DNA from: an uncultured Pseudoalteromonas sp.
GTDB lineage: Bacteria > Pseudomonadota > Gammaproteobacteria > Enterobacterales > Alteromonadaceae
Assembly (NCBI GenBank): GCA_947493455.1
Contig: CANLRB010000001.1
Location: forward strand, 186,001 to 250,000
Reading direction: 5' to 3'
Length of the DNA: 64,000 nucleotides
Of the stretch, positions 52,321-61,858 are shown piece after piece. The stretch's first letter is position 1; every line of letters begins with the position of its first letter. The translations under genes were made by a program, and so were the position numbers. The notes under the pieces were generated by a model. That model saw only the letters and a program-made list of their open reading frames with translations, was not told the DNA's origin and searched no databases.

Positions 52321-54516
52321 TTAGTTGAGCGTTTCAGTAATTACAGTATCGATTACATGAATAATGCCATTAGTGGTATAAATGTCAGTCGTAACTACGT
52401 TACTGCCTTGAATTTGCAGACTAACTTGAGGTTGCGATACTTTCCACCACTTACCGCCTGCTCCGTCACCAGTCATATCGCCAGCTTGCATATCGCCAAC
52501 ATAGAAATAAAGAGGACGACCCATAAATGCAGCCTGCTTCGAATTATCAGCGCGAGTGATTACGCTAAGTCCAGGTACATTAGATACATCATCATCGCTT
52601 ACCAACACTGGCGGCCAATTAGTTGCACACGTGTCAACACAAACACTGCTAGATTGACCTAAGTCATCATCAAAAACATACAAGGTGAAGCCCGCTTTTG
52701 ACGAGTTTTGACCGCCAACTAGCATTTGTTTCATTGCATCATAAGCGACTTCATCGGCTGCCTCATTAGTACTGTTTGTAAAATTAACCAGGCGCACAGT
52801 AACATCGTCGTTAGCCATGGTATTAACCGAACTACCATTCGCATTAAACGCAGCAATCGAATTGATTTCCGCGTCCGCTACAACATGTTGCAGCAGCACA
52901 CTTGTCAATGCACCAGTGTTTGCTAGCAGACCAGCTAATGCAGCGTCATCTATTTTGTCAAATGCAGCATTTGTCGGCGCAAACACAGTAAACTTTTTAT
53001 CGTTGTCATTGAGTGCATCAACCAAGTTGGCAGCCTGCAGTGCTGTCACTAACGTCGAGAAATTAGGGTTATCAAGCGCTGTTTCAACGATATTCTTAGT
53101 TGGCGTATCCATCATCGCAGGCGGCAAGATAACTTGGTCAATCACATGAATAACACCATTGTCGGCGGCCACATTAGGCGTAGATACTTTTGACTGATTA
53201 ATATATAAATCATTACCCGAGAGTGATAAAGCAGTCATCGCATTATTCGCCATAGTCACTTTTGAGTCAGCGCCTGATGCAACTTGAATTGCTGCATCAG
53301 CCATAATTGGGTCACCCGCAATCACGTGATAAAGTAAAATATTTTTAAGTGTTTCTGGGTCTGCAAGTAAAGAAGTAACCGTGCCCTCTGGCAATAAATC
53401 AAAGGCGGCATCAGTTGGAGCAAACACAGTATAGTTTTGTGTTTTATCATCAAGTACGGCATCAAGACCCGTTGCACCTAACGCAGTGACAAGTGTTGTA
53501 AAACTACCAGCGGCAACAGCTACGTCCGCAATCGAACCAAGCGGTTCAGGAATTGTTACATCACCAGTGACAACCGCATCGATGACGTGAATAACCCCGT
53601 TACTCGCGTAGACGTCGGTCATTGTTATTTTCGCGCCACCAAACATCAGCATATCGTTGTCACTATTAATGCTAATGCCTATTTTTGCGCCTGACGCAGT
53701 TTCAGCTTCGCCACCATTAAGTGTAAATGCAGTCACTGAATTAACTTCACCCGCGACAACGTGCTGTAATAAAATTGATTTAAGTAGTTCGGTATCAGCA
53801 AGTAATAACTCTATGGTTTCTTGGCCAATCGCAGCAAACGCATCATCAGTTGGAGCAAATACTGTGAAAGACGCTGTTTCATCTGCAAGCGTTGCGTCTA
53901 AGTCTGCCGCCTGTAACGCTGCGACCAACGTTGTAAACGAACCCGCATCAATTGCCGTTTCAACAATATTTTTAGTTACGTCATCGCCTTTATCTTTAGG
54001 CGGAATAAGGACTGCATCAATCACGTGGATAATACCGTTATCAGCCATCACATCGGTAATCGTTACAGTAGCTGTATTAACCAGTAAGTTAGTGCCATCG
54101 AGTGACAAACCAATACTGTCACCATTTACCATAGCAACAGTTGTGCCCGCTGCACCAACAGCCGCTGCGGCGTCAACTTTTCCGGCTATTACATGGTAGG
54201 TCAAAATGTCAGAAAGGGTATCGGTGTCTGCTAACAGTGCATCGATCGTTGCTTGACCGAGTAATGCAAACGCATCATCGGTTGGTGCAAATACGGTAAA
54301 TTGCGTACTGCTATCGCTTAGCGTTGCATCTAAGCCTGTTGCTTGAAGTGCAGCAACGAGCGTCGTAAAGCTCCCGTTCGCTACTGCTACATCAACCACA
54401 GTACCCAGCGGTGCAGGTGGGTCGACTACCACAACTTTTGGATCGTCATCATCATCACAGGCGGAAATACTGACTATGATCAACGTCATTATTATTAATT
54501 TTAATAACTTGTTCAC
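52321..54516 (-). CDS. Four-FAS1 lipoprotein with an inserted lipoprotein_15-type domain
   Basis: The 731-residue lipoprotein has an I-S-A-C lipobox (Cys20) and an acidic D-rich linker. Four fasciclin domains start near residues 37, 180, 322 and 470, each with 'FTVFAPT(D/N)(D/A)AF' and a closing 'GIIHVID(A/T/Q)V'. In the fourth, residues about 593-692 are a different domain with 'FTLYVFDDDLGQSSSVC', 'CATNWPPV' and 'GRPLYFYVGD', the marks of the secreted-repeat (lipoprotein_15) family; the FAS1 fold then resumes to the end. FAS1 domains mediate adhesion. It is on the minus strand, ending at the shared terminator. Confidence 0.87.
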   Translation of the reverse strand: MNKLLKLIIMTLIIVSISACDDDDDPKVVVVDPPAPLGTVVDVAVANGSFTTLVAALQATGLDATLSDSSTQFTVFAPTDDAFALLGQATIDALLADTDTLSDILTYHVIAGKVDAAAAVGAAGTTVAMVNGDSIGLSLDGTNLLVNTATVTITDVMADNGIIHVIDAVLIPPKDKGDDVTKNIVETAIDAGSFTTLVAALQAADLDATLADETASFTVFAPTDDAFAAIGQETIELLLADTELLKSILLQHVVAGEVNSVTAFTLNGGEAETASGAKIGISINSDNDMLMFGGAKITMTDVYASNGVIHVIDAVVTGDVTIPEPLGSIADVAVAAGSFTTLVTALGATGLDAVLDDKTQNYTVFAPTDAAFDLLPEGTVTSLLADPETLKNILLYHVIAGDPIMADAAIQVASGADSKVTMANNAMTALSLSGNDLYINQSKVSTPNVAADNGVIHVIDQVILPPAMMDTPTKNIVETALDNPNFSTLVTALQAANLVDALNDNDKKFTVFAPTNAAFDKIDDAALAGLLANTGALTSVLLQHVVADAEINSIAAFNANGSSVNTMANDDVTVRLVNFTNSTNEAADEVAYDAMKQMLVGGQNSSKAGFTLYVFDDDLGQSSSVCVDTCATNWPPVLVSDDDVSNVPGLSVITRADNSKQAAFMGRPLYFYVGDMQAGDMTGDGAGGKWWKVSQPQVSLQIQGSNVVTTDIYTTNGIIHVIDTVITETLN

Positions 54517-54684
54517 TGTTTTATTCCTTACAAATTAGGTTTGGCGAAAATCTATACGGGTACAAATAAAAACAGATCAAAAAATTTTTATATCATTAAC
54601 AAATTTATTATTAATTTAGGCTAACTGGTCAATATAAACGACTGTTCTATACTTTGAATAAGATGCAAAAAGCCGACAAACACG

Positions 54685-55404
54685 ATGCCAACAAAAACCT
54701 TCAATATATTGTTTATATTATTCTTTTTGTTTTTTACAACAATGGGGGTTAGTCGCGAAAAATTGATTATTGCCAGTGAGCACTACCCGGGCTATGTGAA
54801 CCTCGACAATTCGGGTTTGTATGTAGAAATTATCAAACACGTTTATTCCAATGTTGATATCAAGATCGAAATTACCAATTATGCTCGAGCAATTAATTTG
54901 GTGAAAACTAAAAAAGCTCACTTTTGGCTAGGTGCATATAAAAATGAACAGAATTATGCACTTTATCCCAAATATCATTTCGATCATGACCGCCTTGCGG
55001 TGGCTTTTAATCCCGATAAAAATCAATGGCGTGGCCAGAGTTCATTAGCAAACAAAAACGTTGCCTGGGTAAAGGGGTATGATTTTGAAAAACTATTAAA
55101 AGTGCCCTATGAAAAATACTTATCTGTCGATTTAACAACTGCACTCAAACTATTAAAAAGTAACCGAGTGGACTATGTCATCGATGATATTGTAGAACTA
55201 AAAAATAATGACGAATACGATGAACAGCTAAACTATAAAGTTTTCGCAAAATTAGGCCTGTACCCAGCATTTCAAAATACGCCACTCGGAAATAGCCTTA
55301 AAGAGTTGTGGGATAAAAGAATGGCTGAGCTAATCGCAAGCGGCGAATTAGCAGACATATTCGCATCCGATCCTGACTCTGAATACCCATATGAAAACAA
55401 CTAA
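54685..55404 (+). CDS. Periplasmic solute-binding protein (SBP_bac_3-like)
   Basis: The 239-residue protein has a signal peptide (about 22 residues) and then the two-lobe amino-acid-binding fold: 'LIIASEHYPGYVNLDNSG' opening, 'ITNYARAINLVKTKKAHFWLG' in lobe 1, and 'LLKSNRVDYVIDDIVEL' in lobe 2. It has no transporter genes around it. Proteins of this sort without a permease are frequent in marine Alteromonadales and may feed sensory systems. The ligand is unknown. Confidence 0.78.
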   Translation: MPTKTFNILFILFFLFFTTMGVSREKLIIASEHYPGYVNLDNSGLYVEIIKHVYSNVDIKIEITNYARAINLVKTKKAHFWLGAYKNEQNYALYPKYHFDHDRLAVAFNPDKNQWRGQSSLANKNVAWVKGYDFEKLLKVPYEKYLSVDLTTALKLLKSNRVDYVIDDIVELKNNDEYDEQLNYKVFAKLGLYPAFQNTPLGNSLKELWDKRMAELIASGELADIFASDPDSEYPYENN

Positions 55405-55501
55405 CATTAGCATCAGCTGTTAAAGAACCTTCCTCAACATAGCAATCCACTAAGCTTCGTCAGCTTAATCTCTCTTCAAAATACAGCAACGTTATTTATG
55501 A

Positions 55502-57031
55502 CTAACTGATGAAAAAATTTACATGAGCAATAAACGCATTCACATCATAACGAGTAAAAATACCGATCAAAAAAGCAAGTAATGTTAAAAACATACAAAC
55601 AGAGCCTACCATAACAACATGAGAGCCAGTTGTTCTAAACAAGGTTTCAATTGGGTTTTTAGATAATCGCAGCGATGTTTTTTGCCGAGTCCAAACTTGT
55701 TTATACATATGGCTATATACAAATATTTTAACTATCGAGCCATAAATTTGATTAAAATACAGTAAAATTGGCCAACTCATCGAAAACTGCCCATGTAAGG
55801 TACTTAAAAGGGCCGAAATCAAATAACGGGTTAAACAAATCCAAAATATAAACGCAAAAAAGAGGGTATCGCCAAAATAAAGCCCGCCCATAATCGCAAG
55901 TGTTAAACCAAATAGTGATGTCCAAATGCTAATCAGTTGGTCACGTAACAACCACCAAACGTACCCGCCCATCACTTCTTTGGGTAACGTGCGTGCTCGC
56001 GTGTTAGCCCGCAACATATTGCCAAACCAGCGCGCCATTAATAGTGTTGCACCTTTATAAAAATTTTGGTGGGGAGGTTGTTCAATCGTCAGCACTTTGA
56101 CATCAGGTACGTAGAGCATTTCCCACCCGTCTTTGAGTACATGATACCAAGACGACTTATCATCCCCTGTTAAAAAACGAAATCGTCCTAGACGCCAGTG
56201 ATCAATAAAATCAAATTCAACACGATCAATAAATTCGGGGTTACCGACGATGTCTCCGCGGAACATCGACATACGACCCGTTAAAGTTAGCACTCTGCCA
56301 CTGAGCGACACCGAGCACATAAACTCATGCCGTTGCGCAAATCGTAAATTATACCAGCGACGGTAAATTTGATGCGTTCGACTTGCCTCAGTCAATTCAC
56401 ACGACTCGTTGGTCGTAAGTGCTCCTAGTTTAGGGTTTAGGCTAAAAAAGCGATAGCAGCGCTCAATGCAATGTTCCGTCAAAATGCTGTCGCCATCAAC
56501 AACAGCGACGACTGAATTGGCTAAATTAACCTGAGTGTTTGAAATTGCTCTAAAGCCAACCGCAAGGCCATCACGCTTGCCACTCCCTTTTATACGAACT
56601 AATTTCAATTTAACCCGTTCGGGTGGCTTTAAGCTATAAAAAATGTGCTTAACCAAACGTTCATCACTCGGTTCGACAATCGATGCCACCATAGTCACAG
56701 GTTGCTTCAGCCGAATTGCTTCTTTTATTGCCGACTGATAAACAGCAATAGAGGTATCTGTTTCAATGCGAAATGATGTGACAAGAATAAATACATGCTC
56801 AGGATCAGCGCTTTCCCCTGCCGTCACTTCTTGTTCACGCAATCTTTTAAAGTGGACTTTCAAAAAGTATAACGCGCGTAAAAAATGATGTACTGCCCAG
56901 GTATAACGCCAAACTGCAACAACACCTATAAATAAAATAAACTTAACTGAATTTGAATCAAAGTAGTATTCAGGTAGCGAAAGCGCCATCGCAATCAACA
57001 CTAATATAAGTAATAAATGTTTAAAAATCAT
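55502..57031 (-). CDS. alg8: Alg8-type mannuronan (alginate) synthase glycosyltransferase
   Basis: The start is ATG 57031, with AAAGGTG 8 bases before it; the longer TTG-started frame to 57049 is less likely. The ~509-residue membrane glycosyltransferase (GT2) has two N-terminal helices, a cytoplasmic domain with 'SVVAVVDGDSILTE' (D-x-D near 180), 'LTGDDKSSWYHVLKDGWEM' (the G-D-D-K-S motif of Alg8) and a C-terminal bundle of about four helices. Pseudomonas Alg8 is 494 residues. It polymerises mannuronate from GDP-mannuronic acid. Here it is the last gene of the operon, 11 bases into the end of the beta-helix gene. No Alg44 (c-di-GMP receptor) gene is visible beside it. Confidence 0.9.
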   Translation of the reverse strand: MIFKHLLLILVLIAMALSLPEYYFDSNSVKFILFIGVVAVWRYTWAVHHFLRALYFLKVHFKRLREQEVTAGESADPEHVFILVTSFRIETDTSIAVYQSAIKEAIRLKQPVTMVASIVEPSDERLVKHIFYSLKPPERVKLKLVRIKGSGKRDGLAVGFRAISNTQVNLANSVVAVVDGDSILTEHCIERCYRFFSLNPKLGALTTNESCELTEASRTHQIYRRWYNLRFAQRHEFMCSVSLSGRVLTLTGRMSMFRGDIVGNPEFIDRVEFDFIDHWRLGRFRFLTGDDKSSWYHVLKDGWEMLYVPDVKVLTIEQPPHQNFYKGATLLMARWFGNMLRANTRARTLPKEVMGGYVWWLLRDQLISIWTSLFGLTLAIMGGLYFGDTLFFAFIFWICLTRYLISALLSTLHGQFSMSWPILLYFNQIYGSIVKIFVYSHMYKQVWTRQKTSLRLSKNPIETLFRTTGSHVVMVGSVCMFLTLLAFLIGIFTRYDVNAFIAHVNFFIS

Positions 57032-58082
57032 AATTATTACACCTTTCAATTGGTTTAATCGCGATGCCTTTTTTTACTCTAACAACCTGCATTTTTGACG
57101 TATTAAGTATTCGATTATCACACACATTCAATTGTGGCCAGTCCATCAACTTGAGCCCCGACGCAACGTTTGAAACAAGCGTATTCTTGGCCACAATATT
57201 GTTAACTGCCATTCCCGGACTATCGCCGCCAATGCGAATACCCGCGCCAACATTATCGATTACTGTATTAAAGGTAATTTTATTGTGAGAAGAACGAACA
57301 GAAATTGCACCTGAGTTTGGGCTCAAAGCCCGAGCGCACAGATTATGGGCGATATAATTAAATGCCGCCCCTTCTTTAATATCCACACACTCAGCGCCAT
57401 GTACGCGTATCCGGTTATCGATAATATGATTGTGAGTACTGGCGTCTTCGTCATAGTTCAGTTGCTCAGGAGCGGTGCCAATATAAATCGCCTCGCCATT
57501 TTGTTTGCCGCGATTAAAAACATAATCTTCTACACCACAATGGCTGATATCGTTATGACTTATGACACTATATGCCACTCGTTTAAAGCGAATGCATTCG
57601 CCACGAGCGCGATGTACCTTGAGCTGTTTTAAATGAACACCTTTTAAATATTGCTCTGTTCCGCTACTAACCCAAATCAGCTTATTGGCGAAATTGTTGA
57701 CGATATGTTCACTACCAAGCAACCCATTGACTTCTAGGCCCTGTAAACGGATATAACTATGCTTAATTGAAATTAAATAACTACGGTTAAACACACTACC
57801 ATTGATTATGACATCGCCGAGACCTTTTATTTGAATTGGCGCATTAGGTAAGCCTGCCTGTACGGTTTTAAAATTCTGTTGGTAGCGCCCAGGCAACAGC
57901 AATAGCGTATCGCCTGGTCGTAGTTTATTGACCGCCAGTTGAATAGATTTTAACGGACGATTAGGTGAGTCTCCTTGATTATCATCATCGCCATTTGGAG
58001 CCACAAAATAGATGCTTGCGGTACACGAAAACGCAACGCAAGCAAGTATAGTTACGGCAAAAAGCACAAGTAAATGGGGCAT
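57021..58082 (-). CDS. Right-handed parallel beta-helix protein (AlgG/PL6-like)
   Basis: The start at ATG 58082 is chosen because a signal-like segment begins there ('MPHLLVLFAVTILACVAF'); frames open to a GTG at 58121 lie inside the dehydrogenase gene. The ~353-residue protein opens with 'YFVAPNGDDDNQGDS' and then a series of 20-25-residue coils with N-(I/T)-(I/V) and 'GI...GG' turns, as in right-handed beta-helices. Members in alginate loci are C5-epimerases (AlgG) or lyases. It is shorter than Pseudomonas AlgG (about 540 residues), and I do not see AlgG's D-P-H-D site, so the activity is open. Confidence 0.7.
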   Translation of the reverse strand: MPHLLVLFAVTILACVAFSCTASIYFVAPNGDDDNQGDSPNRPLKSIQLAVNKLRPGDTLLLLPGRYQQNFKTVQAGLPNAPIQIKGLGDVIINGSVFNRSYLISIKHSYIRLQGLEVNGLLGSEHIVNNFANKLIWVSSGTEQYLKGVHLKQLKVHRARGECIRFKRVAYSVISHNDISHCGVEDYVFNRGKQNGEAIYIGTAPEQLNYDEDASTHNHIIDNRIRVHGAECVDIKEGAAFNYIAHNLCARALSPNSGAISVRSSHNKITFNTVIDNVGAGIRIGGDSPGMAVNNIVAKNTLVSNVASGLKLMDWPQLNVCDNRILNTSKMQVVRVKKGIAIKPIERCNNYDF

Positions 58083-58083
58083 A

Positions 58084-59403
58084 TTACCAGCAGATCCCTT
58101 GATAGTTTTCATCGTGCTCAAATATGCCCAAGTTAACTAAATCAACGACTTTCTGTTGCTCGGTTAACATATTAGGAATTAATTCAAACTCACTGCTCGC
58201 ATTACCAATGACAATCACATCACCTTGTTTAACTGTTGCTTCAAAATCACCTGTAATATAATTCACTAAATGACCCAAATACTGTGCCATACCACAATTG
58301 TCGCCTGCGTTATCAAGGCTATCTTTAACATGCTTATCGTAAATAGACACTTCATACCCCTTGCCTATTAAACGCTCAGCGAGACGAATTAATGGACTCT
58401 CCCGTACGTCATCAGTATCACTTTTAAACGCGATTCCCATCATGGCAATATGTCTCACACCTGGCGGGGTAACCAATTCATAAGCTCTATCAATATGGTA
58501 ATAGTTTGATTTTAAAATGGATGTCAGGATAGGTAACCGTAACCCTTGTTGTTCAGCAACAAACAATAAACCACGCAAATCTTTTGGCAAACAAGAGCCG
58601 CCAAACGCAAAGCCAGGTCTAAAATAAGCAGTCGAAATATTCAGCTTTGTATCTCGACAAAAAATATCCATCACTTCTTGACTCTCAATCTCGAGCGATT
58701 TACACACACTGGCTATTTCATTAGTAAAAACAACCTTTAACGCATGCCAAGTGTTATCAACATATTTGATACATTCTGCAACCGCCAAGCTCGATTCAAT
58801 AAACGGTGCATCAACGAACTCATATGCTTCGCGTAATTTACCTATTGCATCCGGGTTTTCACCACCAACTACAGTTTCAGGTGGGTCCATAAAATCATCA
58901 ATTGCCGTACTTTCTCTTAAAAACTCAGGATTAGTAAGATAGTGAAAATCAGAGCCTAAACGCGTTCCTAATTTTTGTTGAAGTATTGGTAGCACCACAT
59001 CTTTAGCTGCACCAGGCGGCACAGTACTGCGCATTACGATAATATGATTTTCTTTATGTTCACTCAGCACATCTGCAATTTTAGAAATCACGCGCCGCAC
59101 TACGGTCAAATCGACCTCTCCCGATTTTAAGCTTGGCGTGCCAACTGAAATAAAGCTGATATCAGTTTGCAGCAACGCTTCCATATAACTGGTTGTCGCA
59201 CTGAATGATTTTTTATCTAGCACTTGGTGTAACAAATCCGTTAACCCCGGTTCAAAAAAGCATGGGTCGCCTGATTTAATTTTATCGACCTTAGTTTCGT
59301 TTGCATCGACCCCAATCACATAATGCCCTTGCTCTGCCAAACAGGTTCCGGTGACAAGTCCTACATAGCCTAACCCAAAAATACTAATTTTTTTCGCTTT
59401 CAT
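58084..59403 (-). CDS. algD: GDP-mannose 6-dehydrogenase (UDP-glucose/GDP-mannose dehydrogenase family)
   Basis: The start at ATG 59403 is chosen over 59415 because a G-rich ribosome-like site lies 7 bases before it. The ~439-residue enzyme has the N-terminal Rossmann motif 'IFGLGYVGLVTGTCLAEQGH', the 'MRSTVPPGA' and 'NPEFLRE' substrate motifs, and the catalytic Cys near residue 271 in 'FGGSCLPKDLRG'. In an alginate-type operon it oxidises GDP-mannose to GDP-mannuronate, the precursor of Alg8. A UDP-glucose enzyme cannot be excluded by sequence alone. Its start overlaps the AlgK-like gene end by 20 bases, and the beta-helix start follows its stop by one base. Confidence 0.85.
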   Translation of the reverse strand: MKAKKISIFGLGYVGLVTGTCLAEQGHYVIGVDANETKVDKIKSGDPCFFEPGLTDLLHQVLDKKSFSATTSYMEALLQTDISFISVGTPSLKSGEVDLTVVRRVISKIADVLSEHKENHIIVMRSTVPPGAAKDVVLPILQQKLGTRLGSDFHYLTNPEFLRESTAIDDFMDPPETVVGGENPDAIGKLREAYEFVDAPFIESSLAVAECIKYVDNTWHALKVVFTNEIASVCKSLEIESQEVMDIFCRDTKLNISTAYFRPGFAFGGSCLPKDLRGLLFVAEQQGLRLPILTSILKSNYYHIDRAYELVTPPGVRHIAMMGIAFKSDTDDVRESPLIRLAERLIGKGYEVSIYDKHVKDSLDNAGDNCGMAQYLGHLVNYITGDFEATVKQGDVIVIGNASSEFELIPNMLTEQQKVVDLVNLGIFEHDENYQGICW

Positions 59404-61855
59404 TCTTGCCCCCATCTTGCAGCTGGTGAGTCGGAATTACGATGGCAAATTTTGAGCGGTCAAGTTCACGCGCTTTTATCATTGCCTCATCGATATTTCG
59501 AATATCGTCTATTTTCATAATTTGATTAAGCAAAACATCAATAGACTGGCCCGTTTGCGAACGTGTCGCAGCAACCACAAAAGCCATTGCCTTTACTTGG
59601 TTTTTTTCGCTCGCGATACCATTAAACTGACGCTGGCCGTATGCTAACTGCGCCCTGCCATGGCCTAACAACGCGAGTTCATGCAATATTTTTGATGATG
59701 CAATTGTTTTTTTATTTGAGCGCATATCAAGCAGTAATGCATGCTGATAACGGGCATCAAGTACACCGCCCTCCCCACTTAATTGATACCAATAAATTGC
59801 ATCATTTAACCAATCACTGTTTATTTCTGATTTCAGTTCGCGGTACATATTTGCCAAGTAAAACTGGGCTTTATGATTTCCTTGATAGGCCAATTTTGTG
59901 TAGATAGCACGTGCCATAGCGCGATTTTGTAATTCACCTTCAGCACTGTAGTAAACCCGAGCGAGTGGCATTTTTGCGGTGTCATAGCCTTGTTCAATTG
60001 CCAATTGATAAAATGAAACGGCTTTTGTTAAATCTGCATCAACATGATTGCCAAGTTCATAAAGTTTACCAAGTCGAGATGTTGCAGCACCAACTCCAAG
60101 CGCACTAATTTGGTTTAATTCATCTATGGCTGAATTTATATCCTTTTCAACGCCGATGCCTTCAAGTTGTAAATCGCTGATGCGCAGCCTAGCCGGAATA
60201 TAGCCGCTTTTAGCGGCACTCACATACCAGCTTACTAAATCTCGATTGACTGCATTTTTGCCTAAATAGCCTTCATAAAGTCGGGCTAATTTAAAACTCT
60301 CATCAAGCCTACCTTGCAAATTAATGCTTTGATAAACCGTTTTTGCCGCTGCCAAATTGTATAACTCGGATGAGGGATCACTATAAAGCTCACCTAACTT
60401 AAAAATGGCTGGTTGAAAGCCATGTTCAAGTGCGTTTAAGTAATAAGATTCACTCAAGCGTCGATTTAACTCAACCAGTCGTCCTGACTTATACAAATCG
60501 CCAAACAAAATCATGGCTTCAGGACTCGCCCGTTTTTCCAACTGTTCAAGTAAACTCAGGGCTTTTTCGATATTAAGTGGTAGGCCATTACCCATCAAAA
60601 GAGCCCGAACAATTTTTAACTGAGCGGGAATATGTTGCCCGTTGGCGCTCACTTGATACCATTTTAATGTTTCAGGCGCGAGCACCGCACTGTCATCTTG
60701 CAACTCTAATAAGCGGGCATATTCATAGGCGCTACTCGCAACGCCTTGCCTTGCAAAATGCAAGTAAATACTTTTTGCCGCATCGAGGTCTCGCTTTACG
60801 CCATAACCATTTGCCAGCATTTTTGCCAATCGCAGTTGTGCATTATCAAATCCTTGATCATACGCAAGATTGTACAATTGATTTGCACGCGCGTAATCGA
60901 GTGTGCGGTGTTCACCATCGCGATATATATCCCCCAATTTTGCACTCGCACCGCCAACCCCAGTACTCGAAAGCTCCATATACATTTTGATTGCTTTTTC
61001 AGGCAGTTTTTCAACTCCCGTACCATGTAGATAGAGATCTGCCATACGTAATTTGGCAAGGCCATAACCCGACTGCTCCGCTCTACGGTAGCGGGTAATT
61101 GCCTCGTCTGGTATTTGCTCGTTATTTCGTTGCAAAAATGCCGCAAGTTTATAACTTGCTGCAATATCATCGTCACTGGCAAGGGCACGCAATAAGTCCT
61201 CTGATTTGGCAAGATTGACCTTTGTGCCTAGTCCAAATTCATAGCTTGTAGCCAGTTGAAAACCGGCGCGTACTTCACCAAGTTGATACGCAATTGTTTG
61301 CAATCGAAATGACTCTTGTAAGTTTTGCTCAACGTTGACACCAATTCTAAATACTTCTGCCAACGCAAAAGCCGCAGGCCCGTTCCCTTTTTGCAATAAG
61401 GTATTAAGCGTGGTCAGCGCAGCATCAACATTTTTCTCATAATAAACACCGTCCAACTGCAATTGCGCAAACAGCAGCATGGCGTCTTGATTACCTTGCT
61501 GTACAAACTCTTCAAGTTGCTTAATAAGCTTATTTCTAAATTCATTTGGTGTATTTGGAGCATTGATCAGCTTTGTTAACTGGCGATAGTTTTTGCTATA
61601 GCCAGAGAGGTGTGCAAGCTCATAATAATAAAGGGCTTTCTCTAAATTTATGCCACCGCTAACGCGTCCTTCTAGGTATAACCGAGACAATTCAGCATAT
61701 GCTTCTGGAAAACCTTTATCTGCTAACGACAACCACTGTGCTTCCGCTTTATCATACTCATTTTGTTGATATTGCTGTTTCGCACTGCGTAAATCTGCGC
61801 AGCCATGAACAAAAATCACGAGAAGTAGTATTATGAGAGTGTTTGTATGCATCAT
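59384..61855 (-). CDS. AlgK-like Sel1-repeat lipoprotein, unusually long
   Basis: The 823-residue protein has a signal and lipobox near Cys19 ('VIFVHGC'). From about residue 30 onward it is a continuous series of ~36-residue Sel1/TPR-like repeats ('GDIYRDG...', 'AYDQGFDNAQLRLAKML', 'LGDLYKSGRLVEL'), with about 20 repeats in all. AlgK of Pseudomonas (about 475 residues, about 10 repeats) is a periplasmic scaffold of the alginate secretion complex; this one is almost twice as long. It sits between the porin gene (3 bases upstream) and the dehydrogenase gene (overlap 20 bases). The assignment to AlgK is by context and repeat type. Confidence 0.8.
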   Translation of the reverse strand: MMHTNTLIILLLVIFVHGCADLRSAKQQYQQNEYDKAEAQWLSLADKGFPEAYAELSRLYLEGRVSGGINLEKALYYYELAHLSGYSKNYRQLTKLINAPNTPNEFRNKLIKQLEEFVQQGNQDAMLLFAQLQLDGVYYEKNVDAALTTLNTLLQKGNGPAAFALAEVFRIGVNVEQNLQESFRLQTIAYQLGEVRAGFQLATSYEFGLGTKVNLAKSEDLLRALASDDDIAASYKLAAFLQRNNEQIPDEAITRYRRAEQSGYGLAKLRMADLYLHGTGVEKLPEKAIKMYMELSSTGVGGASAKLGDIYRDGEHRTLDYARANQLYNLAYDQGFDNAQLRLAKMLANGYGVKRDLDAAKSIYLHFARQGVASSAYEYARLLELQDDSAVLAPETLKWYQVSANGQHIPAQLKIVRALLMGNGLPLNIEKALSLLEQLEKRASPEAMILFGDLYKSGRLVELNRRLSESYYLNALEHGFQPAIFKLGELYSDPSSELYNLAAAKTVYQSINLQGRLDESFKLARLYEGYLGKNAVNRDLVSWYVSAAKSGYIPARLRISDLQLEGIGVEKDINSAIDELNQISALGVGAATSRLGKLYELGNHVDADLTKAVSFYQLAIEQGYDTAKMPLARVYYSAEGELQNRAMARAIYTKLAYQGNHKAQFYLANMYRELKSEINSDWLNDAIYWYQLSGEGGVLDARYQHALLLDMRSNKKTIASSKILHELALLGHGRAQLAYGQRQFNGIASEKNQVKAMAFVVAATRSQTGQSIDVLLNQIMKIDDIRNIDEAMIKARELDRSKFAIVIPTHQLQDGGKNESEKN

Positions 61856-61858
61856 AAG

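Noticed and set aside
52357-54199. Several plus-strand ORFs opposite the FAS1 lipoprotein gene
   Set aside because: They are frame shadows of the four repeats, with low-complexity translations and no start signals.
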